A stretch of DNA of 37,874 nt from Clostridia bacterium (GTDB taxonomy: Bacteria; Bacillota; Clostridia; Oscillospirales; Acutalibacteraceae), in NCBI GenBank assembly GCA_024404015.1, contig JAKSQQ010000008.1, positions 1 to 37,874 on the forward strand, in the 5' to 3' direction. A program made the position numbers and the translations under genes. This document shows positions 1-8,631 of the stretch, piece by piece. How positions within the stretch are numbered: position 1 is the stretch's first letter; each line of letters opens with the position of its first letter. The notes under the pieces were generated by a model. The model saw only the letters and a list, made by a program, of their open reading frames with translations, did no database searches and was not told the DNA's origin.

Positions 1-275
1 CGGTTGAAAAATGCGTTAAGGAAAAAGGCCTGACGGTAGTCACTCCCAAGCGTTTCGCTCCCGATTCAATCAGAAAAAAAGCAAAGGGAAGCATCAGCGA
101 AATAGCCGACGGAAAAGGCAAATGGATTGTGGTCAGAAGCTATAAATCATCAAAAATCAAAAATCACATAAAGGAATTCCTCGGCAACAAGGGTGAAATC
201 CGTCTTACCTTCAAAGACCGTGAAATCAAGCTGAAAATCAACGAGGATAAGGATTCATTCACCGAAATTTCTTAA
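1..275 (+). CDS. C-terminal end of an unknown protein (partial)
   Basis: The reading frame is open from the window edge (first full codon at position 3) to a TAA at 273-275, giving 90 residues. The fragment is lysine-rich and hydrophilic, with an alternating strand-like end (motifs RLTFKD and KLKIN). I recognise no family motif. It lies 11 bases upstream of the phosphoesterase at 287 on the same strand, so it is probably the preceding gene of the same operon. The start and the main body lie outside the window. Confidence 0.7.
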   Translation, partial: VEKCVKEKGLTVVTPKRFAPDSIRKKAKGSISEIADGKGKWIVVRSYKSSKIKNHIKEFLGNKGEIRLTFKDREIKLKINEDKDSFTEIS

Positions 276-286
276 CGGGAGATATT

Positions 287-1297
287 ATGGAAGATATAAG
301 CTATCTTACAGACCATTATGACAAAAAAATAGATAGAATAAAGCAGATAAATGCTCCCCTCAATTTTGTTTTCATTACCGACCAGCATAACAGACTCAAC
401 GAGCATGACAACGGCTGGGCCATTCGCACCACTGATACTCTGACCTTTGAGCTGGCAAGAAATCATATACGTTCAATACAGTATATTCTTGACAGATGCC
501 CCGAAATCAGCTTCGTTGTCAGCGGTGGTGACGTGGGAAACGATTACGACCCTGACGATGAAGCGTATAAATTTTCTGTCAGAGAGGTCTATGATGAGCT
601 TTACAAGCTTTCTGTTCCCGTTCATTGTGTCATCGGCAATCACGACGACGGCTTCGGCAACTGCGCAGACAGAGGTTATGATTGCCGTACTCATTCAATT
701 CTGCCCGACGAAATGCATGAAATCTGTATGAAATATAACCCCACGAAAGAAAATTACTACTATATTAACGTGGAGCCCGGTTACAGATTTGTCTTCATGA
801 ACAGCGTTGACCTTCCATATCAGTTTAACTCCGACGGCAGTTATCCCTTTGACTGGCGGCTTGAAATATCAAATAAACAGGCAGTCTGGTTTGAAGAGGA
901 AGCACTGAATACAAACAGAAAAATTATCATCTTTTCTCACGCTCCCCTTCATAACGCGGGTATATTCGGTACGGAGGGTATGCCTTTGGGCATAAAGCCC
1001 TACGATGATACGCTGAATGCCCCGAGAATTCTCTACGATATTTCACGGCACAAAAACGTGGTGGCAAATATCTGCGGTCACGTTCACTTTGACAATATTA
1101 CCTATAACGACCGTCTGCTGACGGTATCCACTCTCTGTTCTCTCGTTCAGGAATGGTGTCCCGCCTGCCCGAGAAGGGACCTGGGAACAATAACCGAAAC
1201 TGCATTTGATGTTTTTTCAATCAAGGAGGATATGATGTATATAACCAGATTCGGTGCAGGTCAGGACAGAGAAACCCACATACTTTTTGAAATATGA
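287..1297 (+). CDS. Calcineurin-like metallophosphoesterase (cytoplasmic)
   Basis: Predicted two-metal phosphoesterase of 336 residues. The family's five signature blocks are all visible: DxH at D32/H34 (TDQHN), GD at G81/D82, GNHD at 117-120, a histidine at H218 (FSHAP) and GHVH at 264-267. There is no signal peptide or membrane segment, so it should act in the cytoplasm. The substrate cannot be read from sequence; relatives cleave phosphomonoesters, phosphodiesters or cyclic nucleotides. The ATG is preceded by a GGGAG ribosome site at 278-282. The stop (TGA 1295-1297) lies just before the ribosome site of the next gene, so it is co-transcribed with the alpha/beta hydrolase. This is one of four phosphoesterases of this superfamily in the window and the only one in this operon. 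Confidence 0.88.
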   Translation: MEDISYLTDHYDKKIDRIKQINAPLNFVFITDQHNRLNEHDNGWAIRTTDTLTFELARNHIRSIQYILDRCPEISFVVSGGDVGNDYDPDDEAYKFSVREVYDELYKLSVPVHCVIGNHDDGFGNCADRGYDCRTHSILPDEMHEICMKYNPTKENYYYINVEPGYRFVFMNSVDLPYQFNSDGSYPFDWRLEISNKQAVWFEEEALNTNRKIIIFSHAPLHNAGIFGTEGMPLGIKPYDDTLNAPRILYDISRHKNVVANICGHVHFDNITYNDRLLTVSTLCSLVQEWCPACPRRDLGTITETAFDVFSIKEDMMYITRFGAGQDRETHILFEI

Positions 1298-1314
1298 ATA
1301 CCGGAGGCGTCACC

Positions 1315-2118
1315 ATGAAAGGTATAGTAAGTGTTTTTATGGCAATTCTCTCATTTATAACGGGTCACGTGATGCAGTTTGATATCGCGTTCAATCCCGA
1401 CAAATACAATGTAATCACCCTTGAAGCATCCGACCTTCCCGCTCCCGTAAAGGAATATACGGAAGATTTCATTCAGCGCAGCGACGTAAAAATGCATTAC
1501 CGTAAATACGGTGAAAGCGGTGAGCCGTTTATCCTTATCCACGGTAACGGCGGCGGTGCGCACTCACTTGCCGAAGCTGCCGAATACCTTGCAAACGAAT
1601 ACACCGTTTACGTTCCCGAAAGCAGATGTCAAGGACAAAGCTCTGACCCCGGAGTTATAACATACGAGCTGATGGCAAAGGATATATATGAATTCGGAAC
1701 GGCTCTCGGACTCGAAAAGCCCATCATAATGGGACACAGTGACGGCGGCATGGTCGCTCTTGCCGTGGCGGCGAATTATCCCGATTTTCCCGGTAAAATC
1801 ATTTCCTGCGGTTCAAATTCCAAGCCCTCGGAATTCTGGCCCTATTTCAGAATCGGCGTATGGTTCAGTAATCTTTTTAAGCATGACAAGCTTAATGATT
1901 TAATGCTTTACGAGCCGGATTTCACAGAGGAATATCTGGGCAGAATTACCTGCCCCGCATACATTGTGTGCGGTGAATTTGATATCATGAAGCTTTCCGA
2001 TACAATCTATATCCACGAAAACGTTAAGGGCAGCGATATGGCTGTCATAAAGGGTGCCGGCCACAGTGCCTATATGTCGCAGAACGGAGGCAAGGCATAT
2101 ACTCTTGCCCATCAGTAG
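1315..2118 (+). CDS. Alpha/beta hydrolase fold protein
   Basis: Predicted serine hydrolase (esterase, lipase or acyl-hydrolase; substrate unknown), 267 residues. An oxyanion-loop motif HGNGGG is followed by the nucleophile elbow GHSDGG (S142), an acid in CGEFD (D223) and a histidine in GAGHS (H250). These make a complete catalytic triad in the normal order. A longer reading could begin at ATG 1294, overlapping the previous stop. ATG 1315 is preferred because GGAGG at 1303-1307 sits 7 bases upstream and the protein then begins with MKG and a hydrophobic stretch, which could be an uncleaved anchor or weak signal peptide. The C-terminus ends about 17 residues after the histidine, slightly short for the fold. 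It sits between a phosphoesterase and glycerol-1-phosphate dehydrogenase in one operon. Confidence 0.83.
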   Translation: MKGIVSVFMAILSFITGHVMQFDIAFNPDKYNVITLEASDLPAPVKEYTEDFIQRSDVKMHYRKYGESGEPFILIHGNGGGAHSLAEAAEYLANEYTVYVPESRCQGQSSDPGVITYELMAKDIYEFGTALGLEKPIIMGHSDGGMVALAVAANYPDFPGKIISCGSNSKPSEFWPYFRIGVWFSNLFKHDKLNDLMLYEPDFTEEYLGRITCPAYIVCGEFDIMKLSDTIYIHENVKGSDMAVIKGAGHSAYMSQNGGKAYTLAHQ

Positions 2119-2150
2119 CTTTCAAAATAAACTTCCCCGGAGATACGATA

Positions 2151-3470
2151 ATGAGCATTAAAGAAACGCTTTCCGCCGCAGCAGGCAAATGCGAATGCGG
2201 TAAGACGCACGAGCTTCCCCATATTACAGTTGAATCGGGGAAAGGAGCTTTTGATACGCTGATGAGTCATATTGACTCCTTCGGTGCAATCCACCCCTAC
2301 ATACTCAGCGATATAAACACGGAAGCCGTTGCCGGCAAAAAAGTCAAGGAAATGCTTGAAAAATCAGGCAAAGCATATACCTCCTGCCTTTTTGAATGTG
2401 ACAAGCCCGTACCCGACGAAAAATCCGTGGGTTACGCAATTATGAATTACACACCCGAATGCGATATCATAATTTCCGTGGGCTCGGGTGTAATGAACGA
2501 TATCGGCAAAATAGCGGCAAACGTTACGGGTAAGCCCTATATACTTGTCGCCACCGCCCCCTCAATGGACGGCTTTGCCTCCATCACCTCTTCGGTAGAG
2601 CTGAACGGGCTTAAAACAAGTCTTCCGTCAACTGCGCCGAATGTGGTAATCGGTGACACCGACATACTCAAAACAGCCCCCGATATCATGCTTAAAGCAG
2701 GTCTCGGAGATATGCTGGCAAAGTATATCAGTAACCTTGAATGGAATATTTCCCGTTTCGTTACAGGGGAATATTACTGTGAAAAAGTGGCTTCTCTTGT
2801 AAAGACGGCTCTTAAAATCTGCACCGATAATGCCGAGGCTCTCTTAAACAGAGACGACGTGGCAATCAAGGCCGTGTTTGAAGGGCTTGTAGTCAGCGGA
2901 ATATCAATGAATATTGCGGGATGTTCCCGACCTGCCTCAGGGCTTGAGCATTATTTCTCTCATATATGGGATATGCGTGCTCTCTGCTTCGGCACAGCGG
3001 AAAGTCTTCACGGTATCAACTGTGCAATCGGTACCCGTGAAGCATATAACCGCTATCTTAAGCTGCTCACATTCACTCCCGACAGAGAAAAAGCACAGGC
3101 GTATGCAAGGAATTTTAACCTTGATTCATGGAACGAGAAGCTCAGGGGCTTTATCGGTCCCGGCGCAGAGCCCATGATTGAAGCGGAAAAGAAAGACGGT
3201 AAATATAATTCCGTAAATCACGCAAAACGCCTTGAGAATATAATCACCAACTGGGATGAAATCATTTCGATCATAAAGAAAGAGCTTCCCGATGAAGAAA
3301 GCTTTAACAGTATTTATTCTCTCGCAGGTATTCCGGAAAGACCCGAAGAAATCGGCATTGACAAGTCGGATATTCCCATGACCTTCCTGTGCACGAAGGA
3401 TGTAAGGAATAAATATATCCTTTCCTCTCTCACCTGGGATTTGGGAATAATTGAAGATTTTGAGCAATAA
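2151..3470 (+). CDS. araM: sn-Glycerol-1-phosphate dehydrogenase, AraM/EgsA family
   Basis: NAD(P)-dependent reductase expected to convert dihydroxyacetone phosphate to sn-glycerol 1-phosphate, the enantiomer used in archaeal lipids. In Bacillus subtilis AraM supplies G1P for heptaprenylglyceryl phosphate. The 439-residue protein shows the dinucleotide-binding GSGVMND block (111-117), the TAPSMDGFAS block (135-144), and the metal ligands of the iron-alcohol-dehydrogenase-like fold: D187, H267 and H287. A small cysteine pair (CEC, residues 14-16) near the N-terminus is common in clostridial members. GGAG at 2139-2142 serves the ATG. It is followed by GH3 after 41 bases. There is no PcrB-like prenyltransferase in this window, so the fate of the G1P is open. 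Other members of the fold (glycerol dehydrogenase, dehydroquinate synthase) fit less well. Confidence 0.85.
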   Translation: MSIKETLSAAAGKCECGKTHELPHITVESGKGAFDTLMSHIDSFGAIHPYILSDINTEAVAGKKVKEMLEKSGKAYTSCLFECDKPVPDEKSVGYAIMNYTPECDIIISVGSGVMNDIGKIAANVTGKPYILVATAPSMDGFASITSSVELNGLKTSLPSTAPNVVIGDTDILKTAPDIMLKAGLGDMLAKYISNLEWNISRFVTGEYYCEKVASLVKTALKICTDNAEALLNRDDVAIKAVFEGLVVSGISMNIAGCSRPASGLEHYFSHIWDMRALCFGTAESLHGINCAIGTREAYNRYLKLLTFTPDREKAQAYARNFNLDSWNEKLRGFIGPGAEPMIEAEKKDGKYNSVNHAKRLENIITNWDEIISIIKKELPDEESFNSIYSLAGIPERPEEIGIDKSDIPMTFLCTKDVRNKYILSSLTWDLGIIEDFEQ

Positions 3471-3511
3471 TCCTGAAAAGGATATATTATAAATCAAAAC
3501 GGGGTGTAAAA

Positions 3512-6124
3512 ATGAAAAAGAAAAAAATCATTTCGGTCATTCTTGCGCTGATTATTGTTGCAGGCACACTTTCCTTCAGCGCATCCGCTCTCAGCGGAAA
3601 AGTTTCGGCTGATATCGCGGCATTTTCAAAGAAAGCCGCAATTGATGCTGAAGCAGAGGGAATAGTCCTGCTGAAAAACGAAGACAACTGTCTGCCTCTT
3701 GAGGGAAAGAAGCTGAATATTTTCGGTATCGGCTCCGTATATCCCTTTATGGGCGGTGCGGGCTCGGGTGCAATCACCTCCGATGACCCGATTACCTTCT
3801 ACGAAGGGCTTGACGAAGCGGGAATTGAATACAATAAAGAGCTGAAAAAACTTTATGAAGCGAATATCGGCACAAACAAAATGCCGAAAACCGACAACAC
3901 GGTTATCAACAATCTGCTGCAGGTCGCTCTTTCCATTGATTCTCTCAAGGAAATGTCAGTTGATAAGCTCACGGATAAAATCATGGAAAATGCCGTTGCC
4001 TTTTCCGATACCGCCATGCTCTTTATCAGCAGAACGAGTGCAGAGGGCTCGGATCTGAGTGCAGACACATTAAGACTTTCCGACACAGAAAAAAAGCTTG
4101 TTGATAAGGTTGCAAATACCTTTGAAAACGTTATCGTAATCTTCAATATCGGCAACGTTATGGAAATGGGATGGCTTGACGAATACGACAGCATTAAGGC
4201 CGCCGCAATAGTATGGATTCCCGGTGAATTCGGTTTCAGCGCAGTTGCGGATATGCTTATCGGAAAGGTCAATCCCTCGGGCAAGCTTGCAGATACCGTA
4301 GCATACAACGTTGAGGACCATCCCTCAGGCGAATGCTTCGGCAGTTACACCTATTCCGGTTCATCAGAGCATTTTGTTGAGTATCAGGAAGGCATATACG
4401 TAGGTTACAGATACTTTGAAACCTTTGCTCCCGAAAAGGTACAGTTCCCCTTCGGATACGGTCTTTCATATACTTCCTTTGAAAAAGCCGTTACCGGTAC
4501 GAGCTTCGGCTCCGATGAAATCAGCGTTTCAGTTAAGGTTACGAATACCGGCTCCGTAAGAGGCAAGGAAACGGTACAGATTTATTACGGTGCGCCCTAT
4601 ACCGAAGGCGGAATCGAAAAGAGCGCAATCTGTCTGGGCGGATTTGCAAAGACAAAGCTTCTTGAACCCGGTGAAAGCGAAACCCTGACCGTTTCTTTCA
4701 ACACAGCCGATATGGCTTCCTATGACAGAAACGTCAATCAGGCGTGGGTGCTTGAAAAAGGCATATATAATATTTACGCCGCAGATAACGTTAAGGATAT
4801 TTATGATACCTTTGAATACTCCGTAAACGAAGACATCGTCATCAAAAACGACCTTAAAACAGGTACTGAAATCAGAAATCTGTTTGACGATTCATACAGC
4901 GGATATACCATTCTTTCAAGAGCGGATACGGAAGGTACTTATCCCGAATATACAGACAGAACGGCAAGTGAACAGGTTAAAAATTCCGATTCACTTCCCG
5001 CACCCGTAACCGAAGGTACCGTTCCCAAGACCAATCAGAAATACGACAAGACCATTACGCTGAAAGACGTATATGAAGACGAAAGTCTCTGGGACGCTTT
5101 TCTTGACCAGATGACAGTATCGGAAATGGCATTGCTTGTCTGTGACGGCGGCTACGGTACCGCAGGAATCAAGCGTCTGGGTATTCCCGCAACAATGGAC
5201 AACGACGGTCCCTCCAGCGTAAAGGGCAGAAACGGTCTGCTCTATACCGACAGCGGTACTGCCTATCCCTGCGAAACAGCTATTGCCTGCACCTGGAATA
5301 CAGAGCTTGCAGAGCTTATCGGTAAAGCCGTAGGCAAGGAAGCGGACGATATCGGTACGGATATATGGTACGCTCCCGCAGTCAATATCCACAGAAATCC
5401 CAGAGGCGGCAGAAACTTTGAATATTTTTCCGAGGATCCCCTTATTTCGGGTAAGATGTCTGCTTCAATGATAAACGGCTGCAGCAGCGAAAACCTTGTA
5501 GTTACTCTGAAGCACTTTGCTCTCAACGACCAGGAATCCCACAGAAACGGAGTTTATACCTGGGCTGACGAGCAGACAATGAGAGAAATTTATCTCAAGC
5601 CCTTTGAAATTTCCGTAAAGGAAAGCAATTGCGGCGGTATCATGTCTGCTTATAACAGAATCGGTGCTGACTGGTGCGGCGGCAAATCCGCATTGCTTAT
5701 TGACCTGCTGAGAAAAGAATGGGGCTTTGAGGGCTTCGTGGTTTCCGACTTCACATCAAATATTACGGGCTCCGGATATATGAGCCCCGTACTGGGAGTT
5801 TACAACGGAAACGACACCATACTTACCGGCATAAAATTTGTATTTCTTCCCTCCCACATCATCGCAGTACGGATTCAATACAATAAAGACCCCATCGGAT
5901 TCGGCACCGCCCTCAGAGAAAGATGCAAAGAACTCTGTATGGCAAAGATGAAGACAAGAGCTTTCCTTGAAAGCGAAAAGGTCTATGATGATTCCTACTT
6001 CGGCTCGGTGGTTCCCGTAAACGAATGGAATTTCACCTTCCCCTTTATCTTCTCATTCTTCAGATACATACTCAACAATATCACCTACACCGTAATCTAC
6101 GGCCTCAGAGGACTGTTCGGATAA
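3512..6124 (+). CDS. Exported GH3 beta-glucosidase, circularly permuted domain order
   Basis: Glycoside hydrolase family 3 enzyme of 870 residues, likely a beta-glucosidase or beta-xylosidase acting outside the cell. A signal peptide or anchor covers residues 1-27. The domain order is reversed from usual GH3. The alpha/beta sandwich half comes first (IVLLKNE 51-57; SAEGSD 176-181 with candidate acid/base E178; FGYGLSY 314-320), then a fibronectin-III-like domain (about 330-440), and only then the TIM barrel (about 530-820) with KHFALND (667-673) and the nucleophile region VVSDF (D746). This order is known in clostridial beta-glucosidases such as those of Ruminococcus albus and Butyrivibrio. 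The last 30 residues are strongly hydrophobic (FPFIFSFF onward) and may hold the protein at the membrane. The ribosome site is GGGGTG at 3501-3506. A bidirectional terminator follows. Confidence 0.9.
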   Translation: MKKKKIISVILALIIVAGTLSFSASALSGKVSADIAAFSKKAAIDAEAEGIVLLKNEDNCLPLEGKKLNIFGIGSVYPFMGGAGSGAITSDDPITFYEGLDEAGIEYNKELKKLYEANIGTNKMPKTDNTVINNLLQVALSIDSLKEMSVDKLTDKIMENAVAFSDTAMLFISRTSAEGSDLSADTLRLSDTEKKLVDKVANTFENVIVIFNIGNVMEMGWLDEYDSIKAAAIVWIPGEFGFSAVADMLIGKVNPSGKLADTVAYNVEDHPSGECFGSYTYSGSSEHFVEYQEGIYVGYRYFETFAPEKVQFPFGYGLSYTSFEKAVTGTSFGSDEISVSVKVTNTGSVRGKETVQIYYGAPYTEGGIEKSAICLGGFAKTKLLEPGESETLTVSFNTADMASYDRNVNQAWVLEKGIYNIYAADNVKDIYDTFEYSVNEDIVIKNDLKTGTEIRNLFDDSYSGYTILSRADTEGTYPEYTDRTASEQVKNSDSLPAPVTEGTVPKTNQKYDKTITLKDVYEDESLWDAFLDQMTVSEMALLVCDGGYGTAGIKRLGIPATMDNDGPSSVKGRNGLLYTDSGTAYPCETAIACTWNTELAELIGKAVGKEADDIGTDIWYAPAVNIHRNPRGGRNFEYFSEDPLISGKMSASMINGCSSENLVVTLKHFALNDQESHRNGVYTWADEQTMREIYLKPFEISVKESNCGGIMSAYNRIGADWCGGKSALLIDLLRKEWGFEGFVVSDFTSNITGSGYMSPVLGVYNGNDTILTGIKFVFLPSHIIAVRIQYNKDPIGFGTALRERCKELCMAKMKTRAFLESEKVYDDSYFGSVVPVNEWNFTFPFIFSFFRYILNNITYTVIYGLRGLFG

Positions 6125-6131
6125 AAAATTT

Positions 6132-6160
6132 CAGCCGCCACACTGTGACGGCTGTTTTTT
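6132..6160. terminator. Bidirectional rho-independent terminator between GH3 and the isomerase pseudogene
   Basis: The arm CAGCCG (6132-6137) pairs with CGGCTG (6149-6154), with further pairs inside and a 3-base loop. TTTTTT follows on the plus strand. On the minus strand AAATTTTTT follows, so it can end both converging transcripts. Confidence 0.85.
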
Positions 6161-6209
6161 GTTATAACTTTTGCATTCTTCTGACTGCTTTTGTGTATTT
6201 CTTTCTCAG

Positions 6210-7067
6210 TCACTCCGGCCAGAAGGATAATATCTCTATGGGCTTTCCCATGGGTAACGGCTTTTCGCCTCTGAAAATCCCGTTGGCATTCCTTACAAAA
6301 TCTTCACAGGTAAGATCTGCGGCACGCTTTAAGCTCCAGGGTGCGTCAAAGCTTACTTCATAGAGCCAGGGGCCGTCGTATCCCGCTTTGACAAGCTCCG
6401 TGTAAAGTTAATTCCAGTCAATATCTCCCACTCCGGGAAGACAGTGTCTTTCGTTCCAGAAATCGTAATCGCTGACATGAAGAGTGACGATTCTGTCCCC
6501 CACGTTACGAATAAACTCGGGAATATATTCGCCCAGCAGATGATTTGTGTCAAAGCAGACCTTGAGGCGGTCATCATCCTTGATAAGCTCTCTTATATCG
6601 TAGGAATTACGGCCAAGACAGGTCCTCGGCAAATCCTCAACGCAGATTATTCCGCCGAATTTATCTGCCTCATTCTGCAATTCGCTGAGACTTTCCTTTG
6701 AACGAAGCAGTCTTTCACGTCTGTCAAAGGGCTCAATGGGCTCTGCGCTGGGATGAATGACAAAATGCTTTACTCCGATTTCACCCACCTTGTTTATGAG
6801 AGACTTCTGTAATTCAACTGTACTTCTTCTCTTTTCTTCTTTGGTTGAGGAAATATCATTGGTGCTGAAGGGTGAAAAGGGAAGATGGTAGCTCCACAGC
6901 TCAACACCGTATTCATCCGCAAGCTTTCTTGTATTCTTATAATCCCAGCCCTCGCATTTACTGTCACCGATAGCTATCTCAATGCAGTCAATTCCGGCCT
7001 TTGCACAATTTTCAAAAAAATTTTTGTTATTCAGCTTGCCTCCGCAAGTTGAAAGACCGATTTTCAT
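6210..7067 (-). pseudogene. Sugar phosphate isomerase/epimerase (xylose isomerase-like TIM barrel) interrupted by in-frame TAA
   Basis: The ATG at 7067 (ribosome site AAGGGTG just upstream) opens 219 codons that end at TAA 6410-6408. The same frame then continues without a break for 65 sense codons to TGA 6212-6210. The part after the stop reads as family sequence (LYTELVKAGYDGPWLYEVS), directly continuing GVGDIDWN. The metal ligands expected for this fold are E144, D173 (CFDTNH) and H197 (LHVSD) before the stop. The fourth, the glutamate in WLYE at codon position 237, lies after it, so the truncated product should be inactive. There is no frameshift, only one nonsense codon. A good promoter precedes it and a terminator follows, so the lesion looks recent. 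Readthrough or an assembly error are the alternatives. The intact protein would have 285 residues and would interconvert or epimerise a sugar or inositol; the substrate is unknown. Confidence 0.85.
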
Positions 7068-7098
7068 TATATCACCCTTCCGTCGGTAGTCTGTATAT

Positions 7099-7127
7099 AC
7101 TATACCACCAAACGGAAATAATAGCAA
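7099..7127 (-). promoter_or_regulatory. Promoter of the isomerase-like (pseudo)gene
   Basis: Read on the minus strand, TTGCTA (7127-7122) is separated by 17 bases from TATAGT (7104-7099). Transcription would begin about 25 bases before the ATG at 7067. The intact promoter contrasts with the broken reading frame downstream. The rest of the 177-base gap holds only the terminator of the next gene. Confidence 0.6.
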
Positions 7128-7207
7128 AGCTTTTTATTACTGTTGCAAAACATCGGTAATGCGGTACCCGGATTTGATTTTTCGTTTTATGTGTAACAAC
7201 ACAGCAG

Positions 7208-7240
7208 AAAAAAGACACCGCCCAAGGGTGTCTTTTCTTA
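7208..7240 (-). terminator. Terminator of the LRR protein gene
   Basis: AAAGACACC (7211-7219) pairs with GGTGTCTTT (7227-7235) around a short loop. On the minus strand the stem is followed by a T run. It lies immediately after the stop of the leucine-rich-repeat gene at 7244. Confidence 0.75.
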
Positions 7241-7243
7241 TGA

Positions 7244-8497
7244 TTATTTCTGCCCAAATACAAGTGATTTCCTGTTAAAAATCAGTTTCAGCAGAGAAAA
7301 GAGGATATCAAAAATTCCGGATTTGATGCTGACTTTTTCTTCATCGGTCTGCTCGTTGCCATTGCCGTCGGTAATCACCGCTTTAACGGTATAGTCTTTT
7401 TTTGCCTTTGATACTGTAAAACTGCCATCCTCGCCCGACAGAACACCGTCCAAATACCATCTGATACTGCATCCCGCGGGCACGTCCGAATGAAACGTTA
7501 CGGTTGAGAGGAACGGGTATTCTCCTTTACCCGAAACATTTCCCGCTATAAGCTGCGAACGGTTAAAGCACCAGTTTGCCTTGAAAATATCTCCGGTTTC
7601 ACTGTAATCGGCAATATTCATTTTTTCTCTGTCACTCTGAGAACCGGAATAAAAAATATCGGTAAGAGCCGTGCATCCCGAAAAAGCATATCCCTTGATA
7701 TCGGTCACGGTTTTGGGAAGATAAACGGCTTCAAGCGAGGTACAGCCGGAAAACGCACTTTGCTCTATGCTTTTAACACCATCTGAAATAACAACTCTTT
7801 CAAGTCCCGTGCAGGCAGAAAAGACGCTGTCTTCAACGGCTTCAATGCTCCCGGGAATTATTACGCTCTTTAATCCGACGCAGCCCACAAACGCCCACAT
7901 ACCGATACTCGTCACGCTGTCAGGTATTTTAAGATTTTTCAGACTTTCGCATCCAAAAAATGCCTGTCTTGAAATTAAAATTACGGTGTCCGGAACGGTA
8001 ACGCTTTCAAGGGATATACAACCGTAAAAGCTCTGCTTTGATATTTCACTCATTCCCCGGGGAACGTCAAAATTTATAAGTGCGGTGCAATCCTTGAAGG
8101 CACTTTCTCCTATTTCGGTTACGCTGTCCGGCAAGTTTACCTCTCTGAGAAGGTTACAGGAGCAAAATGCCTTTGCTCCGATTTCGGTAAGTCCGCTTTC
8201 AGCCGTTACCTTTTCAAGAGAATAGCAATAGGAAAATGCGTTTTCACCGATATTTTCCACTCCCGCTGATACCGTTACCGCCCTGATTGAATCTTTAACG
8301 GGGCTCCATGGCGGCTCGGTATACCCGTAATTGTCCATTCTTCCTTTTCCGCTGATGGTAAGTACACCCTTGTCGCTGAGGGACCAGTGAAGATTGTCTT
8401 TTCCGTTTGTTTCCGCCCATATTTTCACAGCACCGACGCTCATAAGTACAGCAGGAATCAAAATGACGGATAAAAAATTTTTAAGTATCTTTTTCAC
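7244..8497 (-). CDS. Exported BspA-type leucine-rich repeat protein with Ig-like domain
   Basis: Surface or secreted protein of about 417 residues. Such proteins usually bind other proteins or surfaces; no enzyme motif is present. After a signal peptide (VKKILKNF... to about residue 29) come nine consecutive repeats of exactly 23 residues (nucleotides 7640-8260), each of the form xxIGxxAFxxCxxLxxVxxPxS, the LRR_5/BspA pattern. A beta-rich Ig-like segment follows (motifs IRWYLDG and YTVKAVI). The final 23 residues form a hydrophobic tail (FDILFSLLKLIF). The start chosen is GTG 8497, because GGAGG (minus strand of 8507-8511) lies 9 bases upstream. The in-frame ATG 8515 would place that same GGAGG inside the gene. 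It is transcribed divergently from the ceramidase-like gene from back-to-back promoters. Confidence 0.85.
   Translation of the reverse strand: MKKILKNFLSVILIPAVLMSVGAVKIWAETNGKDNLHWSLSDKGVLTISGKGRMDNYGYTEPPWSPVKDSIRAVTVSAGVENIGENAFSYCYSLEKVTAESGLTEIGAKAFCSCNLLREVNLPDSVTEIGESAFKDCTALINFDVPRGMSEISKQSFYGCISLESVTVPDTVILISRQAFFGCESLKNLKIPDSVTSIGMWAFVGCVGLKSVIIPGSIEAVEDSVFSACTGLERVVISDGVKSIEQSAFSGCTSLEAVYLPKTVTDIKGYAFSGCTALTDIFYSGSQSDREKMNIADYSETGDIFKANWCFNRSQLIAGNVSGKGEYPFLSTVTFHSDVPAGCSIRWYLDGVLSGEDGSFTVSKAKKDYTVKAVITDGNGNEQTDEEKVSIKSGIFDILFSLLKLIFNRKSLVFGQK
7640..8260 (-). repeat. Nine tandem 69-base units encoding 23-residue leucine-rich repeats
   Basis: The units are diverged at DNA level but exact in length. 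Each encodes an AF..C..L core. There is no length variation among the nine, which suggests a regular solenoid. Confidence 0.8.
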
Positions 8498-8528
8498 GAA
8501 ATCAGACCTCCGCATAAATTACGGTATA

Positions 8529-8556
8529 ATTGTATCAAAAACGGTAAATAAGTCAA
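8529..8556 (-). promoter_or_regulatory. Promoter of the LRR protein gene
   Basis: On the minus strand, TTGACT (8556-8551), a 16-base spacer, then TACAAT (8534-8529). Each box has 5 of 6 consensus bases. The -35 box lies 10 bases from the -35 box of the divergent plus-strand promoter. Confidence 0.65.
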
Positions 8557-8566
8557 CTGTTAATCC

Positions 8567-8595
8567 TTGACGGTAATAAATTAAGATGATAATAT
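8567..8595 (+). promoter_or_regulatory. Promoter of the ceramidase-like gene
   Basis: TTGACG (8567-8572) is followed after 17 bases by TAATAT (8590-8595). A GATAAT at 8588-8593 gives a better box but a 15-base spacer. Back-to-back with the LRR promoter. Confidence 0.5.
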
Positions 8596-8631
8596 TATTA
8601 ACGACATATAAATAATATGGGGGTATCACAA

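Noticed and set aside
5810..5900. Possible frameshift in GH3 after D746
   Set aside because: The other forward frames of this stretch do not give better family sequence, and the downstream segment (ALRERCKEL..KMKTRAF) is in frame and family-like. Divergence is the better explanation.
6025..6363. 112-aa plus-strand ORF across the GH3 end and terminator
   Set aside because: It would run through a strong terminator and the antisense of the isomerase tail. No ribosome site.
6353..6577. Minus-strand ORF overlapping the isomerase end, possibly a frameshifted continuation
   Set aside because: It is in a different frame and reads as unrelated sequence. The true continuation is in the same frame after the TAA, so this is a shadow and no frameshift is needed.
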